Assembly (NCBI RefSeq): GCF_001667925.1
Contig: NZ_LZJR01000027.1
Span: forward strand, 43,580 to 107,579
Origin: Mycobacterium sp. E2479
GTDB taxonomy: Bacteria > Actinomycetota > Actinomycetes > Mycobacteriales > Mycobacteriaceae
Direction of reading: 5' to 3'
Length of the DNA: 64,000 nucleotides
The position numbers and the translations under genes were made by a program. The notes under the pieces are model-generated. The model saw only the letters and a list, made by a program, of their open reading frames with translations. It ran no database searches and was not told where the DNA came from. Positions 1 through 7,798 of this stretch are shown piece after piece. How positions within the stretch are numbered: the first letter of the stretch is position 1; every line of letters starts with the position of its first letter.

Positions 1-145
1 CGTCTAGCAGTTGTGCTGTCTGAGGCCCTTCGACGTGCATTCGACTGACCTCATCGAATCCGAGAGCCTCGCAATAGAATTCGATGGACCGTTCAACGTC
101 ACTGACGCACAGCCCGATGTGAGTGAGTCGGTGGCCGCCGCTCAT
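1..145 (-). CDS. VOC/glyoxalase-fold protein, 5' part only
   Basis: This is the first 48 codons of a gene that runs off the left edge. The visible N-terminus contains HIGLCVSDVERSIEFY followed by a short EALGF segment, the first beta-alpha unit of vicinal oxygen chelate (glyoxalase/bleomycin-resistance/dioxygenase) proteins; the His of HIGL is the usual first metal ligand of the fold. The ATG overlaps the TGA of the CoA-transferase upstream (ATGA, 4 nt), so the two are probably translated together. Substrate cannot be inferred; in such clusters VOC proteins act as epimerases, dioxygenases or lyases. Family is clear, function is not. Confidence 0.75.
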   Translation of the reverse strand, partial: MSGGHRLTHIGLCVSDVERSIEFYCEALGFDEVSRMHVEGPQTAQLLD

Positions 146-1371
146 GTGGCGTCGTCGACAACTTCGTCGAGCAGTGCGTTGTGTTCGCCAACAAGAGGCG
201 GGCGAGTCAGGGTGGTCGTCGGTGTGGCACTGAATGCGTACGGTGTGCCCGGGTAATTGAACGTTTCCCCTAACTCCGGGTGGGGCACCGGCATCTTGAA
301 TCCGCGGGCGGCGACATGTTCGTCCTCGAATGCCTCGTCAGGTGACAGCAACGCTCCGGCCGGGAATCCGCGGCGCTGGCTTTCCAGGAAGTACTCCTTG
401 GCGGGCAACCGCGAAGCGATCAACGTGATCGCCTCACGGGCCGCCGTCAGGATCGCGGTGGTCTCGTCGTCTGTGCCGATCTGCGCGATGTCCACTGGTG
501 TGTCGCGTGAGGCGGCCAGTTCCAGGAACACGGTCTCGGGCAACTCGTCGATTAGATCGAGCTCGGTGAGCCACGCGAGCAGGTTGGCGAACTCGTGTGG
601 TTTCCGGGGCAACACGCCGGTGGTGGCGTACGCGCCGTCTGCGCACAGAACTTGGGTCCGCTGACTCGGCGTGAAGTATGCATGCCGACCGGTCTGTCGA
701 ACGCATGTCTCGTTGTTGACCAGCCAGTGGTAGGTCACCTGCTCGGAACTGACATTGCAGGCAGCGTTGACGCTGACGTCGACCAGCTGCCCTTCTCCGG
801 TCTGGTCGCGATGGGCAAGCGCAACCAATGCTCCGATCGCGCAGTACATTCCGGCTATGTTTGCGGATTGCTCGCCGGCACCGCGGATCGGTGGCAGTGA
901 ATGGTCGTCGTAGCCGCAGTTCCACACCGGGCCCCCTCCAGCAAGCATGGTGAGGTCGGTGACCGGTTGGTCGGCTCGGGTGCTGTTCAGGCCGAACGGG
1001 CTGACCGCTATCCAGATCAACGACGGGTTATTGGCCACGGTCTTGCCGTAGCCAAGCGGGCCATCGCCCACCGGCCCGGCCCCCGAAATTGCAATGTCGG
1101 CGCGCGCGATCAGGCGCTGCAGCGCAATTATCCCCTGCGGGGTCTCGAGATCGATGGTCACCGAGCGCTTTCCGGCATTTCCGCCCCACCAGCGCAGGCT
1201 GGCATCGGGCCCGGGAACCTCGAGCGCAAACGGTGGCCGCGACCGGTGTGGAGATCCGGTCGGAGGTTCAACGACAATCACGTCGGCGCCGAGTTCGGCG
1301 AGCACCCGCCCACCAATGGGCGTGAACTGGTCGCTGATCTCGACGACGCGAATTCCGGCTAGTGCGTTCAG
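142..1371 (-). CDS. CaiB/BaiF family III CoA-transferase
   Basis: Family III CoA-transferases move CoA between acyl-CoA and a free carboxylate through an aspartyl anhydride. The 409-residue product begins LAGIRVVEISDQF, has the ADVIVVEPP strand near residue 30, and carries the likely catalytic Asp at about residue 198 in GQLVDVSV. The start is inferred: the reading frame has no ATG, GTG or TTG near the family N-terminus, but a CTG overlaps the stop of the upstream gene as CTGA, mimicking the ATGA/GTGA couplings elsewhere in the window. A distant in-frame ATG at 1569 would add 66 unrelated residues buried in the upstream gene and is unlikely. It lies in an operon with the next CaiB gene (2603 leftward) and the VOC gene. 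The acid it activates is unknown. Confidence 0.85.
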   Translation of the reverse strand: MNALAGIRVVEISDQFTPIGGRVLAELGADVIVVEPPTGSPHRSRPPFALEVPGPDASLRWWGGNAGKRSVTIDLETPQGIIALQRLIARADIAISGAGPVGDGPLGYGKTVANNPSLIWIAVSPFGLNSTRADQPVTDLTMLAGGGPVWNCGYDDHSLPPIRGAGEQSANIAGMYCAIGALVALAHRDQTGEGQLVDVSVNAACNVSSEQVTYHWLVNNETCVRQTGRHAYFTPSQRTQVLCADGAYATTGVLPRKPHEFANLLAWLTELDLIDELPETVFLELAASRDTPVDIAQIGTDDETTAILTAAREAITLIASRLPAKEYFLESQRRGFPAGALLSPDEAFEDEHVAARGFKMPVPHPELGETFNYPGTPYAFSATPTTTLTRPPLVGEHNALLDEVVDDAT

Positions 1372-2603
1372 ATCACACCCTGCTTCGTCAGTTCGTTCAG
1401 TTCCTGACCGCTGTGACCGAGCAATCCGCCCAGCACCTGGCGGTTGTGTTCGCCGAGGCAGGGCGCCGCCCGCGAAATATTCCACGGCGAGGCCGACATT
1501 CGCAGCGGCAGCCCCTCGACCCGCACCGTCCCGATCTCTGGGTGCTCCACGGCCGGGAAGAGACCCCATTCGGCCAGGTCGGGATCTTCGTCGATGCGTT
1601 CACGGGGCGACTTGACAACGCTGGCGGGAACTCCCGCAGCGGTGAGTTCGCTTGCCAGGACAGAGGCGTCACGCGTCCGGGTGCATGCGCTGAGCAATTC
1701 ATCGAGCTCGTCGGCGACGCGGAGCCGCTGCTCGAGTGTCGCGAACCGGTCGGCAGTCAGTTCCGGTTTGTCAACGACTTTGGCAAGCAGCGCGACATCG
1801 CGATCGTCGCGGCAAGCGATGGCGATCCACCGGTCCTCGCCCAGGCACGGGTAGATCCCGTGCGGGGCCATCTCACCAAAGTCGGCGCGATTGCCGTGGG
1901 GACTCCCGGTTGAGCGGGCGCGCCGCTTGTTCACGGTCCAGTCGAGCACCTCGGTGGGCAGCATGGCGATGCCGGCCGGCACCGTCGCCAAATCGACGTG
2001 CTGGCCTTCACCCGTGCGTTCGCGATGGTGTACCGCCGCCAGAATCGCGACGACCATGTAGTACGCCGCGATGTGGTCCATGTAGGAGAAACCCCATCCG
2101 GCGGGTTCCCTGCCGGGCAGCCCAGCTGTGAACGTGAGCCCGCTCAGGGCTTGCACGATCGGGCCCCAGGTCTTGAAATCCCGATACGGACCGGTGTGGC
2201 CGAAGCCGCAGTTCGACACATAGACGATGTCCGGTTTGATTCGTCGCAGCTCGTCGTAGCCGAAGCCCATCCTGGCCAGCACGCCGGCTGCAAAATTCTC
2301 ACACACGATGTCGGACACCGCGATCAGCTCGCGGAGCAGGTCCTTACCGGCGTCGACGCGCAGGTTGATGGTTACGCCGAGCTTGCCCACGTTGTGGTTG
2401 TTGAAACCGCCGCCCAGGTTGACCCCCCTGCGATCATCGACAAATGGACCCACGCCGCGCAGTGCGTCCCACATCCCGCGAGTAACCGGATCCTCGACCC
2501 GAATCACCTCGGCGCCGAAGGCCGCCAGAATTTTCGTCGCGCCGGCCCCGGCCAGCTGGCCGCCCAGGTCGCACACGCGAAGATGGGATAAGGCGCTGGT
2601 CAC
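1368..2603 (-). CDS. CaiB/BaiF family III CoA-transferase
   Basis: A 411-residue family III CoA-transferase. The N-terminus SHLRVCDLGGQLAGAGATK, the AEVIRVEDP strand (about 31-39) and the putative catalytic Asp204 in GEGQHVDLATV match the family. I start it at GTG 2603 (VTSALSHLRV); the ATG at 2639 would add 12 AT-rich-encoded residues over the divergent promoter. It heads a leftward operon with a second CaiB and a VOC protein and is divergent from a P450. Two adjacent CaiB genes may form a heteromer or act on different acids. The promoter region contains one of the ACAGANNNTGT sites described below. Confidence 0.88.
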   Translation of the reverse strand: MTSALSHLRVCDLGGQLAGAGATKILAAFGAEVIRVEDPVTRGMWDALRGVGPFVDDRRGVNLGGGFNNHNVGKLGVTINLRVDAGKDLLRELIAVSDIVCENFAAGVLARMGFGYDELRRIKPDIVYVSNCGFGHTGPYRDFKTWGPIVQALSGLTFTAGLPGREPAGWGFSYMDHIAAYYMVVAILAAVHHRERTGEGQHVDLATVPAGIAMLPTEVLDWTVNKRRARSTGSPHGNRADFGEMAPHGIYPCLGEDRWIAIACRDDRDVALLAKVVDKPELTADRFATLEQRLRVADELDELLSACTRTRDASVLASELTAAGVPASVVKSPRERIDEDPDLAEWGLFPAVEHPEIGTVRVEGLPLRMSASPWNISRAAPCLGEHNRQVLGGLLGHSGQELNELTKQGVI

Positions 2604-2710
2604 TGTGTAACAATAAAACAGATTTTGTTCTTCTGCCAACAGGCTGGGCGCATGCGTGGTTGGGTGGCCGGTGCTCGCAGATTGACACTTAATGTTCTAT
2701 TGTTCACTTT
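2604..2710. promoter_or_regulatory. Divergent promoter with ACAGANNNTGT site
   Basis: This 107-bp AT-rich gap separates the leftward CaiB operon from the rightward P450. It contains ACAGATTTTGT at 2618-2628, flanked by AACAA/TTGTT arms (an imperfect inverted repeat), and a good -35-like TTGACA at 2682-2687, 23 bp before the P450 ATG. ACAGANNNTGT recurs upstream of three other catabolic genes in the window (13527, 14976, 49998). Operator function is inferred from the sequence only. Confidence 0.5.
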
Positions 2711-3916
2711 ATGGTGACGATCGCAGCCGCCCGGTTCGACGAGCCGGCGTTCTACCTCGGCGACCCGAACGCGACATTTGCGCAGTTGCGCGAAGCCGAT
2801 CCCGTGCACTGGTACGAGGAGGGCAAGTTTTGGGTTATTACCAAATATGAAGACATCAAGGGCATCTCGGCTCGTCCGGAGAAGTTCAAGTCCGAGCGTA
2901 TCGGCATAATGATGGATCTGATCGCGCACCGGGAGGGCCGCGACCCACAGGGATACCAGGGCCGCGGCATCATGTTCATGGATCCCCCGGAACACCGTGA
3001 GCACCGCAAGGCCATCGGCGTCCGTTTCACGCCGGCGGCGGTCGCCAAGATGGAAGCGCGGGTGCGCCAAGTCGTCAACGACGTCCTCGACGGCCTGCCG
3101 GATGGTGAGTTCGACTGGATCCAGCGGATCGCCGAGCCCATTCCCGTCTATGTTTTCGCCTACCTACTCGGAGTACCTGAGGAGGATTGGCCCAGGGTCG
3201 CAGGTTGGGCGACCACAATCGCGAACGTGGGCAGCGGGGTGGCCAGTGACGATGACCTCGCGTTCATTTTCGAACACATCGGCCCGTACCTGCTGGGTCT
3301 GGTCGCCGAACGTAAGGACAATCCACGAGACGATCTGCTCACCTTGTTGTCGGAGGTGAGGGTCAACGGAGAACCTTTCAACGAGACCCAGGTGATGATC
3401 TACGCGCTGACCCTGCTGGCGGCGGGCAGCGAAACCACGCAGAGCCTGATCGCGGGAATCGCAGACTGCCTCGACGGGCATCCCGACCAAGCGGAGAAGT
3501 TGTTCGCAGACCCAAGCCTGAGCGCCAACGCGGTCGAGGAGGTCCTGCGGTACTGGACGCCGGTGATGAGCATGGCCCGCCAGGCCGCCAACGATGTGAA
3601 CCTGCGCGGCGCGACCGTAAGGAAAGGCGACGGCGTGTTGCTGGCGTATGCATCGGCCAATCGCGACCAGGACCATTGGGGACCGACCGCCGAGCAGTTC
3701 GACATCACCCGCGACGACGCCGCAAGTCACCTCGGATTCGGTGTGGGTGAACATTTCTGCATGGGCGCCGCGCTCGCCCGACGAGAGGCGCGCCTCTTGC
3801 TGGACGAAATCGTTAAGCGCGCCACCGGCATTCACGTGGTCGGCGAGCGGGTGCCGCGGGCGTCCGCGCTAGTGCATACCCACGATCGCTTGCCGGTCGT
3901 GCTGAACTACCGCTGA
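2711..3916 (+). CDS. Cytochrome P450 monooxygenase
   Basis: A soluble bacterial P450 of 401 residues. Diagnostic elements are the I-helix oxygen-binding motif AAGSETT (about 237-243), the K-helix ExxR (E277, R280) and the heme loop LGFGVGEHFCMG with the iron-ligating Cys350. The ATG at 2711 gives the usual short N-terminus and lies downstream of a TTGACA promoter-like element. A CaiB gene follows after 11 bp, so hydroxylation and CoA transfer are probably co-expressed: the P450 may create the hydroxylated acid that the transferase activates. Redox partners are not adjacent. The P450 family is not recognised, and the substrate is unknown. Confidence 0.95.
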   Translation: MVTIAAARFDEPAFYLGDPNATFAQLREADPVHWYEEGKFWVITKYEDIKGISARPEKFKSERIGIMMDLIAHREGRDPQGYQGRGIMFMDPPEHREHRKAIGVRFTPAAVAKMEARVRQVVNDVLDGLPDGEFDWIQRIAEPIPVYVFAYLLGVPEEDWPRVAGWATTIANVGSGVASDDDLAFIFEHIGPYLLGLVAERKDNPRDDLLTLLSEVRVNGEPFNETQVMIYALTLLAAGSETTQSLIAGIADCLDGHPDQAEKLFADPSLSANAVEEVLRYWTPVMSMARQAANDVNLRGATVRKGDGVLLAYASANRDQDHWGPTAEQFDITRDDAASHLGFGVGEHFCMGAALARREARLLLDEIVKRATGIHVVGERVPRASALVHTHDRLPVVLNYR

Positions 3917-3927
3917 GAGGCGCATCC

Positions 3928-5148
3928 ATGAGCGGACCGATGGACGGCGTGCGCGTCCTGGAGGTCGCGCAGTGGACGTTCGTTCCTGCGGCGGGTGCTG
4001 TGCTGGCCGACTGGGGTGCCGATGTGTTGAAGGTTGAGCACCCTCGCACCGGCGACTCGCAGCGCGGGCTGCGTCAGCTCGGCAACATCACCGTCGAAGG
4101 CCGGCGTAATCCCGTGATGGAGCATGCCAACCGGGGCAAGCGGTCGATCGCGCTCGATGTTTCGACGCCCGATGGCCATGAGCTGCTGATGGACCTCGCG
4201 CGGACCAGCGACGTGTTCCTCACCAACTTCCTGCCCGACGCCCGCAAGAAGCTCAAGATCGACGTCGACGACGTGCGGGAGGTCAGCCCGAAGATCATCT
4301 ATGCCCGCGGCAGCGCCTATGGCCCGCTCGGCGACGATGGCGCCAAGGGCGGCTACGACATGACGGGCTTCTGGTGTCGTGCGGCGGGGGCTGCCAGCAC
4401 CACTCCGGGTGACCTGGACGGAGTAATCGCGCAACCAGGCCCCGCGTACGGCGATTCACTTGGCGGCATGACGATCGCTGGTGGCATCGCCGCAGCGCTA
4501 TTCGAGCGCGAACGGACCGGCGTGGCACGCACAGTGGACATCTCGCTGCTTGGTGTCGGAGTATGGGCAATGGGCGTGGCCGTCAACGCCGCCCTGGTCA
4601 GCGGCGAGCCGTGGGTGGCTAATCCGACCGGTGCCAACGTAGCGCCGCACAATCCACTCACCGGTTTCTACCGGACCAGTGACAATCGATTCCTGGGACT
4701 GTCTATGCTGCAGGCGTTTCGGTACTTCCCAGAATTCTGCGCACGTGTGGGAGTTCCTGAACTTGCCGCCGATGAGCGATTCGCCAGCCATGAGCTGCTC
4801 ACCGAGAACGCCCACGAGGCAACCGACGTGCTGCGTGTCGCCATCGCGACACACCCTCTTGAACACTGGCGCAAAGTGCTCGCGGACTTCGACGGCCAGT
4901 GGGCCCCGGTCCTCAACACGGCCGAGGTGGCGACTGACCCGCAGGTACGCGCCAATGGCGGCATCGTCACAATCGATCGCGACGGCGAGTCTTTCGACTT
5001 GGTGGCCAGTCCAGTGCTGTTCGACGAGACGCCTTTGCGTCTCGGTCCATCACCGGAGTTCGCCGAACACACCGAGGAGTTGATCCTCGAACTCGGTGAC
5101 GATTGGGACCGGATCATCGCGCTCAAGGACAGCGGCGCCATCGGCTGA
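3928..5148 (+). CDS. CaiB/BaiF family III CoA-transferase
   Basis: A 406-residue CoA-transferase with the family N-terminus MDGVRVLEVAQWTFVPAAG, the ADVLKVEHP strand (31-39), the NRGKRSIALD segment (68-77) and the presumed catalytic Asp204 in ARTVDISLL. It starts 11 bp after the P450 stop, forming a two-gene rightward operon with it, and is convergent with the next P450 (17-bp gap). Acyl acceptor unknown; co-expression with the P450 suggests a carboxylic acid made or modified by it. Confidence 0.9.
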   Translation: MSGPMDGVRVLEVAQWTFVPAAGAVLADWGADVLKVEHPRTGDSQRGLRQLGNITVEGRRNPVMEHANRGKRSIALDVSTPDGHELLMDLARTSDVFLTNFLPDARKKLKIDVDDVREVSPKIIYARGSAYGPLGDDGAKGGYDMTGFWCRAAGAASTTPGDLDGVIAQPGPAYGDSLGGMTIAGGIAAALFERERTGVARTVDISLLGVGVWAMGVAVNAALVSGEPWVANPTGANVAPHNPLTGFYRTSDNRFLGLSMLQAFRYFPEFCARVGVPELAADERFASHELLTENAHEATDVLRVAIATHPLEHWRKVLADFDGQWAPVLNTAEVATDPQVRANGGIVTIDRDGESFDLVASPVLFDETPLRLGPSPEFAEHTEELILELGDDWDRIIALKDSGAIG

Positions 5149-5165
5149 CGGACCACCCGCACGGC

Positions 5166-6380
5166 TTATCGGGCGGCCAACTCGAGACGGTTCAAGCGCC
5201 GAACCAGAATGCTGGGCAACCACTCCCCAACGTCGGCCGCCTCGATCCAGCTGGTGCGCGCCAGCAGCATCCGGAAGACGATCTGAGCCTCCAATCGCGC
5301 CAGTGCGGCCCCCACGCAGAAGTGCACCCCCTTGCCGAAGGTCAGGTGCCCTTTGGGGTTACCGCGGTCGAGGCGGAATTCGTTCGGCGCATCGAAGTGG
5401 GCTGGATCGCGATTAGCCGCTCCCCACATCAGCAGCAGATGAGAGCCGGCGGCTACCTCGACTCCGCCAAGCGTGGTGTCGCGCATGACGTGTCGGTAGT
5501 GGCCACGAAACGGCGCCTCGCAGCGCAGTGCCTCTTCGATGAAGGCGCCCAGGGATTCGGGGTTGTCACGAAGCCGCTTTTGGACCTCGGGTCGGTCGGT
5601 CAGAATCCACGCCGCGCTTCCCAGAAGTGATGCCGTCGACTCACCGGCGGCGCTGAATAGGGTCAGCATTATCCGGAGAGCTGGAGCTTGCTCAAGTTCT
5701 CCGGACGAACAGCGTGCGGCCAGGTCACTGATCAGACCGTGGTCGGAGTTCTCGGCTGCCTTTTCGAAGTGCTCCATCACGTACGTGGACAGTTCGGCTG
5801 CCCCAGCCCAGGCGGACTCGAGCTGTGCCGGCGTGACAATCCCGTCGAGCAACGTCGTGGTGGCGTAGCCGAGGCGGATGAGGTCGTCGACGTCGTCGTC
5901 GGGCAGGCCCAGCAACCTGGCCACCACCATCATCGGAAGCCGGTTGGCCACAGCGCTCATCCATTCAATCTGACCGCCGCGCAGATGCTCGTCCCACAAC
6001 TGATCGGCGGTATCGGCGGCGAACTCCTCGATGATGCGGACGCGCTTGGCGGACAAGTGCGGTAACAAGATTTTGCGGTGCATCGCGTGCACCGGATCAT
6101 CCGCGGTGGCCAACACGTGAGATTGATCCCCAGGCGCACCCAGCTCAAACGGGGTGACTGTCCCGTCGTCGTGATAGACCATCGTGGCCGTGAGGTTCGA
6201 AGAAAAATCGTCGACCCGTTCGACGGCCTCCATCACGGCATCCCAACCGCACACGGCGTAGAACGCCGAATTTCCGATGCGATGCACCGGCGCCACAGCA
6301 CGCATCTGGTCATACAACGGATAGGGGTCCTGTACCGCGTCCGCGCCGAAGAACTGGATCGGATTATCAAGAACCGTCAT
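5166..6380 (-). CDS. Cytochrome P450 monooxygenase
   Basis: A 404-residue P450. The I-helix reads SAAGEST (about 243-249, Ser in place of the second residue of the more common AGxET pattern), the K-helix ExxR is E283/R286, and the heme loop is LTFGKGVHFCVG with Cys355. It is the last gene of the leftward block that starts near 13,978, 72 bp after the thiolase-like gene, and is convergent with the CaiB gene on its left. Its position at the end of an acyl-CoA degradation operon suggests it acts on the same carbon skeleton, but no family assignment or substrate can be given. Confidence 0.94.
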   Translation of the reverse strand: MTVLDNPIQFFGADAVQDPYPLYDQMRAVAPVHRIGNSAFYAVCGWDAVMEAVERVDDFSSNLTATMVYHDDGTVTPFELGAPGDQSHVLATADDPVHAMHRKILLPHLSAKRVRIIEEFAADTADQLWDEHLRGGQIEWMSAVANRLPMMVVARLLGLPDDDVDDLIRLGYATTTLLDGIVTPAQLESAWAGAAELSTYVMEHFEKAAENSDHGLISDLAARCSSGELEQAPALRIMLTLFSAAGESTASLLGSAAWILTDRPEVQKRLRDNPESLGAFIEEALRCEAPFRGHYRHVMRDTTLGGVEVAAGSHLLLMWGAANRDPAHFDAPNEFRLDRGNPKGHLTFGKGVHFCVGAALARLEAQIVFRMLLARTSWIEAADVGEWLPSILVRRLNRLELAAR

Positions 6381-6452
6381 GGATTGACCTCGCTACAACA
6401 TTGAAGCCGGCCCGCTGCGCCAGCACCGCGGCCCCGAACCCATGCCCAGGAT

Positions 6453-7571
6453 TCACCGGCCCAGCACGGCGACGACGCAGGACCCGCCACCGCCCATCGC
6501 CTGCGCCAGCCCGATCCGAGGATTGGGGACTTGCCGCGAATCCGCTTCGCCGCGAAGCTGACTGACAATCTCAGCTGCCTGCGCCAATCCGGTTGCGCCG
6601 AAGGCGTGACCACGGGCGAGGCAACCACCGTCGGTGTTCGTTGGTAAGCGGCCGCCTGACGCCAGGCTACCTGATTGGGCGAGGTCAGCCACTTCCTTGA
6701 CGTCGGCCAGGCCCATCGCGATGAGTGCGGTGATCTCCTCGCTGGCGCACATGTCGTGCAGGGAGACAATCCCGATATCAGATGGGACGACCTGCGCAGC
6801 GTCGAAGGCCCGCTGAGCGGTCAGCGTGATCTGTGACGGAGGGCCAACGCATGGGCCCTTGGCGGGCCAAGTCGGGTCCTGCGGCCAGCTCGTCTGCTCG
6901 ATCGAGTTGACCGCCACCGATCGCGGTCGGTCTTCGCCCGTCACCACGATCGCGGCTCCGCCGTCGACCGAGGCGTGACACATCATCTTCGTCAGCGGCT
7001 CGGCGACCATGCGGGCAGACATCACCTGCTCGACGGTCACCTCGTCGTCGGTTCGGCGCGCCGCCAACGGATTCAGCCGTGCTTGGTTGTACGACTTGGC
7101 TGCGACCGCACCGATTGCCTCCGGACCGCAATGTGCCTCGTAGAGCCACCGGTTAGCCTCGATAGCGTAGTGAACCTGCGGCGGGAAGCGGTCCCAGAAA
7201 TCGACCGCAGCCGGTACCACCCCGCCGGGTTCGAGAGCCGTCGTCTTCTCGTAGCCGATCGCCAGAGCCGTGCGGCAACGGCCCGACGCGACCGCCCAGA
7301 CGGCGTGCCGCAACGCGACCATGCCTCCGGCTGAGGCGCTTTCGATGGCGGTCACGGGAACTCCGGTGCGGCCCAGACGATGCGCCACCTTCAACCCTGT
7401 CTGGGGCGGCGCCATCGAACTGGAAGTGAAGACCTCGCCGACGGCCTCGTAGTCGAGACCCGCATCTCCAAGCGCTATCTCGGCGGCCGTGACACCGAGA
7501 TCCGCCAGCGCAGTATCACCGTACTTGCCGAATGGGGTGATGCCGACTCCGGCAATGCGTACACCGGTCAC
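6453..7571 (-). CDS. Thiolase-like lipid-transfer protein lacking the nucleophilic Cys (possible retro-aldolase)
   Basis: A 372-residue thiolase-superfamily protein of the SCP2/lipid-transfer group. The C-terminal GGCLARGHAFGATG (about 318-331) and GLAQAMGGGG are typical. At the position where thiolases have the acyl-accepting Cys (pattern ENACASG) this protein has ESASAGG, so Ser80 replaces the Cys. Loss of this Cys is known for the Ltp2-type steroid aldolases, which cleave a beta-hydroxyacyl-CoA by retro-aldol chemistry together with a DUF35 partner. The gene is coupled by a GTGA overlap to a small OB-fold protein of exactly that partner class. I infer an aldolase complex; a non-catalytic thiolase paralogue is the alternative. 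Confidence 0.85.
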   Translation of the reverse strand: MTGVRIAGVGITPFGKYGDTALADLGVTAAEIALGDAGLDYEAVGEVFTSSSMAPPQTGLKVAHRLGRTGVPVTAIESASAGGMVALRHAVWAVASGRCRTALAIGYEKTTALEPGGVVPAAVDFWDRFPPQVHYAIEANRWLYEAHCGPEAIGAVAAKSYNQARLNPLAARRTDDEVTVEQVMSARMVAEPLTKMMCHASVDGGAAIVVTGEDRPRSVAVNSIEQTSWPQDPTWPAKGPCVGPPSQITLTAQRAFDAAQVVPSDIGIVSLHDMCASEEITALIAMGLADVKEVADLAQSGSLASGGRLPTNTDGGCLARGHAFGATGLAQAAEIVSQLRGEADSRQVPNPRIGLAQAMGGGGSCVVAVLGR

Positions 7572-7798
7572 GTCGGATCCCCTTCGAACACCACAGTTGC
7601 GATGTCACCCAAGGTCTTTTCGACGACACGACCGACTGTGCCCGGTTCCGGCCTCGGCCCCAATACCAGCACCTGAAGCCGCCCGTCGGGGGTGTCCACC
7701 CATGCGACGCTGTAGCCGTCCTGGCCATAACCGGGGATCGGCGATTTCGCCGGTACGAAGGTCGAGGCCCACACCGTCGCGGTCGGGTCACCGGGCAT
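7568..7798 (-). CDS. Small OB-fold (DUF35-like) partner of the thiolase-like protein
   Basis: A 76-residue protein, short for the DUF35 family (normally about 130 residues with an N-terminal zinc ribbon). It has no cysteines, so the zinc ribbon is absent and only the OB-fold remains (SVAWVDTPDGRLQVLVLG, then VVEKTLGDIATVVFEG). The ATG has an AAAGGA site upstream and overlaps the preceding CaiB stop by 11 nt; its own TGA overlaps the next GTG as GTGA. DUF35 OB-fold proteins characteristically accompany thiolase-like lipid-transfer proteins and are required for Ltp2-type aldolase activity. Partner assignment rests on this pairing and operon position. Confidence 0.75.
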   Translation of the reverse strand: MPGDPTATVWASTFVPAKSPIPGYGQDGYSVAWVDTPDGRLQVLVLGPRPEPGTVGRVVEKTLGDIATVVFEGDPT

